NCBI GenBank assembly: GCA_025363495.1 | Contig: JANYDR010000426.1 | Span: 1 to 8,255, forward strand | Direction: 5' to 3' | Length of the DNA stretch: 8,255 nucleotides | Source of the DNA: Cyclobacteriaceae bacterium | Lineage (GTDB): Bacteria; Bacteroidota; Bacteroidia; Cytophagales; Cyclobacteriaceae | In this document: positions 1-5,008 of the stretch, piece after piece | Layout of the letters: each line of letters starts with the position of its first letter | Position numbering within the stretch: position 1 is the first letter of the stretch | Position numbers and translations under genes: made by a program | Notes under the pieces: model-generated | Told to the model about the DNA's origin: nothing | The model's input: the letters and a program-made list of their open reading frames with translations, nothing else | The model's database searches: none

Positions 1-163
1 GTATATTCAAACCCACCTTTACCTTTATGTTACGACGCTTTTCCATCAATCGGGCGTACGACAAAGAGAAGAATGTGTAACAATAGTTTTTGTCCAGCGC
101 AAAGACGATTACCCCTTCCGGATCCTCCAAAAAAGTCTTCAAAAATGGATCGCTGTACTGCAA
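1..163 (-). CDS. N-terminus of a PAS-domain sensory protein (partial, cut by window edge)
   Basis: Only the first 54 codons are present; the gene continues beyond position 1. Seen directly: the frame is open from 163 to the edge and preceded by in-frame stops (TGA, TAA) immediately upstream. The peptide contains GVIVFALDKNYCYTFFSLSY (residues 17-36), followed by LMEKRRNIKVKVGLNI. This is the beta-strand, aromatic-turn and helix pattern that opens PAS domains in many Bacteroidota signalling proteins (histidine kinases, GGDEF/GAF-type sensors). The full architecture cannot be known from this piece. No ATG lies upstream of the PAS strand, so the start must be a non-ATG codon; TTG at 163 is the furthest possible, with further in-frame TTG codons at 142 and 130. 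It diverges from mscL, with about 100 nt between the two starts. The alternative is that the true start was lost by a frameshift. Confidence 0.62.
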   Translation of the reverse strand, partial: MQYSDPFLKTFLEDPEGVIVFALDKNYCYTFFSLSYARLMEKRRNIKVKVGLNI

Positions 164-202
164 TTATCAAATGCTTTAGCGGGTAAAAATGCACGAAAGA
201 GA

Positions 203-233
203 TTGTAATCCAATACCGGATGTAATATTTTAG
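203..233 (+). promoter_or_regulatory. candidate Bacteroidota-type promoter of mscL
   Basis: A TTG at 203-205 is followed after 20 nt by TATTTTAG at 226-233. This matches five of the six defined positions of the Bacteroidota -7 box (TAnnTTTG), and the spacing suits the -33 TTG element. The mscL ATG lies 31 nt beyond the box. The match is weak in an AT-rich stretch, so this is an inference. Confidence 0.3.
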
Positions 234-264
234 CCCATTCTAAACAAAACCTAAACCCGGAACC

Positions 265-636
265 ATGCTTAAAGAATTCAAGGCCTTTGTCATTCGCGGT
301 AATGTTATTGACCTGGCCGTCGGTGTTATCATTGGAGCGTCATTTAACAGTATCGTCAGTTCATTAATTGAGAATGTTATTACTCCCTTAATGCTTAAAC
401 CTGCTCTCGAAGCCGCTAACCTGACCCGATTAGAAGATCTTACTGTCTTTGGTACCGTTAAGTACGGAAGTTTTCTATCTGCCGTTCTCAATTTCATCAT
501 AATCGCTTTTGTTCTTTTTCTTATTGTGAAAGCTGCTAATACTGCAACGAAGAAACAGGAAGCAGTAGCCGCACCAGCACCGCCTCCTGAGGATGTAGTG
601 TTGCTTAGGGAGATCAGGGATCTGTTGAGGAAGTAA
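265..636 (+). CDS. mscL: large-conductance mechanosensitive channel MscL
   Basis: MscL forms a homopentameric inner-membrane pore that opens under high membrane tension and releases solutes during hypo-osmotic shock. The 123-residue length fits the family. Seen in the sequence: the signature RGNVIDLAVGVIIGASF at residues 11-27, which forms the start of TM1 and contains the hydrophobic gate (L17 and V21, matching L19 and V23 of E. coli). A periplasmic loop of about 25 residues follows, then TM2 at about 70-90, a basic patch (KK at 96-97), an Ala/Pro linker (about 101-108) and the conserved C-terminal helix ending LLREIRDLLRK. The ATG at 265 gives the canonical short N-terminal helix. No Shine-Dalgarno is obvious, as is usual in this phylum. 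The gene stands alone, divergent from the PAS gene and convergent with the dehydrogenase; its last two codons and stop lie inside the shared terminator stem. Confidence 0.97.
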   Translation: MLKEFKAFVIRGNVIDLAVGVIIGASFNSIVSSLIENVITPLMLKPALEAANLTRLEDLTVFGTVKYGSFLSAVLNFIIIAFVLFLIVKAANTATKKQEAVAAPAPPPEDVVLLREIRDLLRK

Positions 637-673
637 TTCATAATTCATCATTTATAATTATGAATTACTTCCT
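628..673. terminator. bidirectional terminator: 18-bp perfect inverted repeat shared by mscL and the dehydrogenase gene
   Basis: The left arm AGGAAGTAATTCATAATT (628-645) is the exact reverse complement of the right arm (656-673), with a 10-nt loop CATCATTTAT at 646-655. The arms contain both stop codons (mscL TAA at 634-636; dehydrogenase TAA at 665-667), so both genes end with the same codons AGG AAG TAA. Because the stem is symmetric it could stop transcription from both sides. The stem is AT-rich and lacks a clean T-run after it, so Rho-independent efficiency is uncertain. Confidence 0.7.
641..659 (+). repeat. intergenic repeat core, copy 1
   Basis: TAATTCATCATTTATAATT, 19 nt, occurs here and again identically at 1604-1622. 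In this copy it forms the loop and inner stem of the mscL/dehydrogenase terminator. The octamer TAATTCAT also appears at 634-641 and 1582-1589, and inverted at 660-667. This suggests a small repeat family that settles in intergenic DNA. Confidence 0.65.
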
Positions 674-1555
674 AAACCTATCAGCCACCGCCAGGTCCTT
701 ACTTCCCGGCGTGTATTTATAAAAGCCAATTCCGGATTTTATCCCTTTATGTCCTGCCTGCACCATGTTTACCAATAGGGGGCAGGGTGCGTACTTGGGA
801 TTTCCGAACCCGCTATACAACACGTTTAGAATAGAAAGACAAATATCTAATCCGATAAAATCAGCTAATTGAAGTGGTCCCATTGGATGGGCCATACCAA
901 GCTTCATTACAGTGTCGATTTCTTCAACACCTGCTACTCTTTCATAAAGGGAATAGATGCTCTCATTAATCATTGGCATTAATATACGGTTAGCGATGAA
1001 TCCGGGATAGTCATTGACTTCAACGGGCACTTTACCAAGAGCTACAGAAAGGTCCATCACAACTTTAGTGACAGCATCGCTTGTACTATAACCACGGATA
1101 ACTTCCACTAGCTTCATAATTGGCACAGGATTCATAAAGTGCATACCAATCACTTTGTCAGGACTCTTCGTCACCGAAGCAATTTTGGTAATGGAAATAG
1201 ACGAAGTGTTGGAGGTAAGAATTGTTTCCGGACGTGTATTTTCGTCAATCTCACGGAATATTTTAAGTTTTAAGTCGATATTTTCTGTTGCAGCTTCGAT
1301 TACAAGCTCCGCATCTTTAACTCCTTCTTTTAGAAAGGTAGTCGTAGTGATGTTGGCGATTGCCTGGTTCTTTACTTCTTTGGTTAACGTTCCCTTTTCA
1401 ACCTGGCGTCCAAGATTTTTATCAATTGTGGCAACTGCCTTTTTTAAAGAGTCTTCTGATATGTCAATCAATGATACTTTGTATCCATTTTGAACAAAAA
1501 CGTGAGCGATTCCATTGCCCATAGTACCAGAACCTATAACAGCAATATTCTTCAT
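665..1555 (-). CDS. hbd: 3-hydroxybutyryl-CoA dehydrogenase (3-hydroxyacyl-CoA dehydrogenase family)
   Basis: This soluble enzyme interconverts (S)-3-hydroxybutyryl-CoA and acetoacetyl-CoA with NAD(P), in fatty acid or amino-acid-derived acyl-CoA breakdown or butyrate-type synthesis. It has 296 residues, slightly longer than the roughly 282-residue clostridial Hbd. The N-terminal Rossmann domain has the dinucleotide motif GSGTMG at 8-13 and an acidic residue, D31, closing the second strand. The region VIEAATEN (85-92) and NTSS (116-119) are family hallmarks. S118, H139 (in GMHFMNPVP), E151 and N189 (in PGFIANR) match the known catalytic and substrate-binding residues. The C-terminal helical domain (about 187-285) contains the family pattern GPLQLADFIGLD and ends in KSGIGFYKY. 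The start ATG gives the family-typical MKNIAVIG. A TATATTTA box (1574-1581, minus strand) lies 18 nt upstream and could be a -7 element. The gene may be transcribed alone, since a repeat hairpin separates it from the lipoprotein gene. Whether it serves beta-oxidation or another route cannot be told from its neighbours. Confidence 0.94.
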   Translation of the reverse strand: MKNIAVIGSGTMGNGIAHVFVQNGYKVSLIDISEDSLKKAVATIDKNLGRQVEKGTLTKEVKNQAIANITTTTFLKEGVKDAELVIEAATENIDLKLKIFREIDENTRPETILTSNTSSISITKIASVTKSPDKVIGMHFMNPVPIMKLVEVIRGYSTSDAVTKVVMDLSVALGKVPVEVNDYPGFIANRILMPMINESIYSLYERVAGVEEIDTVMKLGMAHPMGPLQLADFIGLDICLSILNVLYSGFGNPKYAPCPLLVNMVQAGHKGIKSGIGFYKYTPGSKDLAVADRFRK

Positions 1556-1599
1556 ATTAACTTATTTTATTCGTAAATATATAATTCATGAATATCGAA

Positions 1600-1626
1600 C
1601 TTGTAATTCATCATTTATAATTCAAG
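1600..1626. repeat. intergenic repeat core, copy 2, forming a hairpin between the lipoprotein and dehydrogenase genes
   Basis: The 19-nt core TAATTCATCATTTATAATT (1604-1622) is identical to the one at 641-659. The flanks differ but again pair: CTTG (1600-1603) with CAAG (1623-1626) and AATT with AATT, with T1604 bulged, around the same loop CATCATTTAT (1609-1618). It lies 5 nt past the stop codon of the lipoprotein gene and could act as its terminator. A related palindrome, ATTCATGAAT, lies nearby at 1584-1593. Confidence 0.55.
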
Positions 1627-1630
1627 ACTC

Positions 1631-2014
1631 TTATTTGTCCGTTTCTCCAACCTGAATGGAAACCAGTTGTGCAAATCCCATGGCATTAAAGCGTAGTATA
1701 AGCTTATGGGCAGCGGTATCGGCAATAGCACAAGCCGGACCTGATGAGATAAAGTATGTATAGAACTTTTGGTTGCGTTCGTAAAGTTCATTTTCATCAG
1801 GTCTACCGAGTAATTTTATGATATCCATTTCAGAAAGTCCTTTCAGTTTATTAATCTCTTCCTGTAAAGATGACTCCATTGTTTTACGATCTCCCAGACA
1901 AGCATTCTTATCACCTTTCCATTTCTCTGAGTCAACGCCCTGAAGATTGGGTAAGTCTTTTCCGCAGGAAAAAATAAGAAAGACGATCAATACAAGACTA
2001 AACTTTAGAGACAT
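1631..2014 (-). CDS. small lipoprotein with a BamE/SmpA-like pattern
   Basis: A 127-residue protein, not recognised as a named gene. It begins with a hydrophobic signal (residues 3-16) ending in LIFSC, a lipobox with C17 as the lipidated residue, so it is probably anchored to a membrane on the periplasmic side. Residues 58-89 (KGLSEMDIIKLLG, then RPD and an aromatic YTYF strand) follow the order seen in SmpA/OmlA/BamE-fold proteins: a helix after 'G(m/l)s', then a 'lGxPD' turn, then a strand with aromatic residues. A later strand pair (LILRFN at 105-110, VSIQV at 118-122) fits the same fold. Only C39 and C95 remain in the mature part besides C17. The ATG lies inside the last codons of the upstream hydroxylase gene (17-nt overlap), which implies translational coupling and perhaps a joint function. 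It is not the assembly factor BamE by any direct evidence; the fold call is inference. Confidence 0.8.
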   Translation of the reverse strand: MSLKFSLVLIVFLIFSCGKDLPNLQGVDSEKWKGDKNACLGDRKTMESSLQEEINKLKGLSEMDIIKLLGRPDENELYERNQKFYTYFISSGPACAIADTAAHKLILRFNAMGFAQLVSIQVGETDK

Positions 2015-3224
2015 GATGGTTTTTGGATAGTATGTAGAACCAGGTGGTTGAGATCAGTAAATAAGCAACAGATAATGCAATATAAAGATAGGACAACTGA
2101 TAGAGCAGGGTGATGGCAGTCAATGTTACTGGATACAGGATAATTCGTATCCATTCGCATATCCTGACCCATGGTTTATTCTCAAACAATACACCGCAAT
2201 TCACAACAACGATTGAAATTAAAACGGCAATGATTGCTTTTTCGGGTGTGGTAAACTTAGTTTGATTGAAGAGAAATACGGATGTGCCGCCAAGGCAGAC
2301 CACGTATTGAAAAAGAACGTAATAGTTTAAAGCGATGGGTGATGGAGTTATATACTTCCTGTATTGTTTAGGATCAACAGCAGGTGCAGGCCGATAACCA
2401 CCAAGATATGCAGGCAGCCAACCGGGCTTCTTGAACATATATCGTATTTTATCTGTCCATGATGAAATCATTTTCATCTCAGAGGCCATCATTACATAGT
2501 GATCGAAGTTTGCCCAAACGGGGTTCCAGCTGTTGATTGGTTTAGTGATTCCATAAACAGGTCTTTCTTCTTCAGCCTGAAACGTTCCAAACATTTTATC
2601 CCAGATAATCAAGGAGCCTGCATGGTTCTTGTCAATATACTTTGGATTGCGACCATGGTGGACACGATGGTGTGAGGGTGTATTGAAAATGTATTCAAAC
2701 CAACCCATCTTATTGATCGTTTCAGTATGAATCCAGAACTGGTATAATGTATTCAATGCTGAAATGAGAAGAAAATCAATGGTGTCGAATCCAAGCAGCG
2801 CAATCGGCAGACTGAACGCAAATGTCCATACAACCTGGAAGCTACTTTGACGAAGTGCTACCGATAAATTATATTCTTCACTTTGGTGATGCACAACATG
2901 GCCTCCCCAAAAGAGGTTTATCTCATGACTCATGCGATGGGCCCAGTAATAGGTGAAATCAGTAAGTAGAAAAAGTCCAAACCAATAAAGCCAGGTTTTC
3001 TCTAACGTAAAAAGCGCAAAATTGTCGTAGACCACCTCGTAGACGCCAATAGCTATCACCCGCATAAACAGCCCGGAAAGTTGTGAGGTGATTCCGCAGC
3101 TTATGTTGGCAACGGTGTCAGAAAAACGATATAAGTCGCGGTGGTAGAAGCGCTCGACTACCAGTTCAATTCCGATAAGAAGAAAGAAGATTGGGATTGA
3201 TAAAACAATAGGATTAAGGTTCAT
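1998..3224 (-). CDS. alkylglycerol monooxygenase-like (AGMO/TMEM195) membrane hydroxylase, fatty acid hydroxylase superfamily
   Basis: An integral membrane di-iron enzyme of 408 residues. The eight-histidine metal site is complete: HRMSH (H96, H100), HVVHH (H109, H112, H113) and HHRVHH (H186, H189, H190, with H185 beside them), plus the conserved H166 in FWIHTE and H201. What sets it apart from ordinary sterol desaturases is the text around the motifs. YNLSVALRQS (118-127), LYQFWIHTETIN (160-171), the run NTPSHHRVHHGRN (181-193) and IIWDKMFGTF (206-215) match, as I recall them, the vertebrate alkylglycerol monooxygenase almost word for word. E101 directly follows H100, like the glutamate linked to tetrahydrobiopterin use in the human enzyme. 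AGMO (EC 1.14.16.5) hydroxylates the ether-bonded carbon of alkylglycerols so that they split into aldehyde and glycerol derivative. TM segments lie at about 5-22, 76-97, 128-146 and 150-165 before the metal site closes; several more follow at about 298-318, 328-347 and 360-398. The gene overlaps the lipoprotein gene. Substrate and pterin need are inferred; a fatty acid or ornithine-lipid hydroxylase is the alternative. Confidence 0.88.
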   Translation of the reverse strand: MNLNPIVLSIPIFFLLIGIELVVERFYHRDLYRFSDTVANISCGITSQLSGLFMRVIAIGVYEVVYDNFALFTLEKTWLYWFGLFLLTDFTYYWAHRMSHEINLFWGGHVVHHQSEEYNLSVALRQSSFQVVWTFAFSLPIALLGFDTIDFLLISALNTLYQFWIHTETINKMGWFEYIFNTPSHHRVHHGRNPKYIDKNHAGSLIIWDKMFGTFQAEEERPVYGITKPINSWNPVWANFDHYVMMASEMKMISSWTDKIRYMFKKPGWLPAYLGGYRPAPAVDPKQYRKYITPSPIALNYYVLFQYVVCLGGTSVFLFNQTKFTTPEKAIIAVLISIVVVNCGVLFENKPWVRICEWIRIILYPVTLTAITLLYQLSYLYIALSVAYLLISTTWFYILSKNHHVSKV

Positions 3225-3333
3225 GGCCTTTTCATTACTAGCAAGACAAGGTAAAATTAGTCCAAAAAAAATAGGGAACCAGGGAGTCCTTTTATTGAAT
3301 CATTCTTGCTGGAATTAGTAATATTTGTCCCTG

Positions 3334-4239
3334 ATGATTAAGTGGTGTTGTTTTCTCGCCTCACTAATACTGACAACTGCGTCTTTCAGTCAGTCTTACT
3401 CCATTGACTCTATTCCAAAAAGGGGCAGTTACTTGTACTATGGGCAACCCGCGTTTGAGGATAATTCTTTTTTGCTGGAAGAGGCAATCAATCAGGAAAA
3501 GGGAGTAATGCAGTATGTTTCTAATTTCTATTTCGACAATCTGAGAGGGGGAAATTTCTTGTATAGCTTTAATCACGAAATCCCTCTTGGCGGTGAACGT
3601 CATCAACTTAGCTACAATTTGTTTTACTACTTTCAGAATTCATCGACATCGGAGCCAAGGGGAGGGGGTTTTGGAGATATCAATGTCAGCTATCGTTACA
3701 AGCTTTCAGGAAAAAAGGCATGGATCATGGTTGTTCCCAATTTCACCGTCATAATTCCCACAGGCAAGAATGGCTATGGATATGGTGGACTGGGTGGACA
3801 ATTCAATCTTTTAATGACCAAACGAATTTCCCGTAAAATTGTAACACACTATAATATTGGCTACACATTTATATCACAGGCAGACTTATACGTATCCAGG
3901 TTGAGTTCTGCTCCAATTGTTGGCATAGAAAAAGATCTCCAATATAAAAACGTTGGGGCAAGCGTGATCTGGTATCCAACCAGAAAATTTAATGTGCTGA
4001 TGGAATACGTTTCTAACTTCCTGAAAGACCTGGAGACGGATGGCACTATTAAGAATAGAAACCAGCTTACGCTTAATCCAGGATTCAGGTTTGCGATCGA
4101 CCTCAACAATGTACAGATCGTTCCAGGCATGAGCACCCCCTTCATTTTTACAAATGGCTCGTTTGATAAAGTGGGCGTGTTTTTTTATTTGTCGATTGAG
4201 CCGCAGTATCTGCCGTTTAGTAAAGCGAAGAGCAGATAA
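3334..4239 (+). CDS. probable outer-membrane beta-barrel protein
   Basis: A 301-residue exported protein. From the ATG at 3334 it opens with MIKWCC and a hydrophobic stretch ending SFSQ, a good signal peptide with cleavage near residue 19-20. A TTG at 3325 would add three residues but weakens nothing and gains nothing, so the ATG is preferred. The mature part alternates polar and aromatic or hydrophobic residues in many short strands with glycine- and asparagine-rich turns. Examples are GGGFGDINVSYRYKL, then VVPNFTVIIPTG, then GGLGGQFNLLMTKRIS, then HYNIGYTF. That order (GxGD, a P-T-G turn, then a GGxxxN strand) resembles the 'MetA-pathway of phenol degradation' type of putative outer-membrane transporter. 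The C-terminus (LPFSKAKSR) lacks the usual terminal aromatic residue, so the last strand may end earlier, at YLSIEPQYL. It diverges from the AGMO-like gene across about 110 nt. No substrate can be proposed. Confidence 0.75.
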   Translation: MIKWCCFLASLILTTASFSQSYSIDSIPKRGSYLYYGQPAFEDNSFLLEEAINQEKGVMQYVSNFYFDNLRGGNFLYSFNHEIPLGGERHQLSYNLFYYFQNSSTSEPRGGGFGDINVSYRYKLSGKKAWIMVVPNFTVIIPTGKNGYGYGGLGGQFNLLMTKRISRKIVTHYNIGYTFISQADLYVSRLSSAPIVGIEKDLQYKNVGASVIWYPTRKFNVLMEYVSNFLKDLETDGTIKNRNQLTLNPGFRFAIDLNNVQIVPGMSTPFIFTNGSFDKVGVFFYLSIEPQYLPFSKAKSR

Positions 4240-4330
4240 GCTAATTTTTCAAAATAGTGGATTAATCCTGCGTGCACCCTTTAATCCTCCAATCCTGTTA
4301 TTACATTGCGGCCTTATTTATTATTAGAAT

Positions 4331-4768
4331 ATGATAGTAAAGACCTTTAAGGCTGTGTGGCTTTTTTCATTGATTGGGACGATGGCTGTATTTCTATATG
4401 GCTATGCTTCTTTACCCGAAGATGTAATTTTTTCTGAAGCAGTAAAATTTTCAATGTCACGCAATGCCCTTTTTTACTCGGCCCTTGCCCTGCTGGCGAT
4501 TATCAACTCGCTGATCTTTATTATTCCGAAACTGTATCCCCAGCAGAATGATTTTTTTCTTGCCTGGTTTAGCGGTCTGATTGCCTTCATTAACCTGTTT
4601 CTTATTGTGGCCCTACAGTTTGTAAGCCTCTACAATAGTCAGGAGAGATTCAACTATCAGAGCATTGGATACATTATCTATGGCAGTCTTGGATTGGTTG
4701 TACTATGGTCGTCATTGTGGCCTATTTACAGTATCATGCAAAAGTTTACGAGTAAACAGGCTATTTGA
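4331..4768 (+). CDS. hypothetical four-helix membrane protein
   Basis: A 145-residue protein that I do not recognise. Four hydrophobic segments are visible at about 8-26, 45-66, 75-100 and 112-136, with short loops between them. The first loop is the longest and holds the acidic run LPEDVIFSEA (28-37). A family of small DNA-linked or transporter subunits is not indicated; no catalytic or metal motif is present. The ATG is the first in frame and is followed by the basic MIVKTFK, which predicts the N-terminus inside the cytoplasm. It lies 91 nt after the barrel protein and 240 nt before parE on the same strand. It could be a separate unit, since a palindrome and a candidate promoter follow it. 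The four-helix layout is clear but the function is unknown. Confidence 0.75.
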   Translation: MIVKTFKAVWLFSLIGTMAVFLYGYASLPEDVIFSEAVKFSMSRNALFYSALALLAIINSLIFIIPKLYPQQNDFFLAWFSGLIAFINLFLIVALQFVSLYNSQERFNYQSIGYIIYGSLGLVVLWSSLWPIYSIMQKFTSKQAI

Positions 4769-5008
4769 TACGATCCATATTAGTAATTGATTATCAATTG
4801 ATTACAGAGGCTTGTTTCTTTAAAATTTGTAGTTCAAAAAAATACTCTATGCATTGAAATCGAATTAAAATTTTCGTTCTTAGTCCGGTTAGAGGCGCAA
4901 CAGATTTTTTTGACTGAACGAACTTGATCAAATCGGGTTATTTTTTTAGTCTCGGCGCATCTAAAATGGCTACAATCTTTGATTTTTATTTTTAACCACT
5001 GAAGTTGA
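4769..5008 (+). other. 240-nt AT-rich leader region before parE
   Basis: No protein gene or RNA gene is supported here. It contains the palindrome and direct repeat at 4785-4804, a candidate promoter, an 8-bp palindrome TTGATCAA at 4924-4931 and several T-runs (4905-4911, 4941-4947). A 9-codon frame at 4966-4995 ends 13 nt before parE and is likely chance. The length suggests a long 5' untranslated leader for the topoisomerase IV operon. Confidence 0.5.
4785..4829 (+). promoter_or_regulatory. candidate topoisomerase IV operon promoter with overlapping palindrome
   Basis: AATTGATTATCAATT (4785-4799) is a perfect odd palindrome centred on T4792. The 9-mer AATTGATTA is also directly repeated at 4785-4793 and 4796-4804, one helical turn (11 bp) apart. 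The TTG at 4798-4800 could be a -33 element, with TAAAATTTG at 4821-4829 as a -7 box (one base longer than TAnnTTTG) after 20 nt. A regulator binding the palindrome would overlap the -33 region. All of this is inference from pattern alone. Confidence 0.3.

Noticed and set aside
240..641. Open frame of 133 codons on the minus strand, longer than mscL itself
   Set aside because: It lies antisense to mscL, whose family signature is unmistakable; the minus frame shows no recognisable domain and is a codon-bias shadow.
3240..3310. AGCAAGA and TCTTGCT inverted pair in the divergent intergenic region
   Set aside because: Seven bases separated by 57 nt is expected by chance and does not make a stable structure.
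3325..3333. TTG start for the barrel protein, three codons upstream of the ATG
   Set aside because: The ATG at 3334 gives a standard basic N-terminus and signal peptide; the extra residues add nothing.
4259..4268. GGATTAATCC palindrome with further AATCC copies just downstream
   Set aside because: It is 10 bp only, with no T-run and no clear link to a promoter; likely chance in a short gap.
4966..4995. Nine-codon leader-peptide-like frame just before parE
   Set aside because: Too short to distinguish from chance, with no regulatory codon run and no attenuator hairpin behind it.
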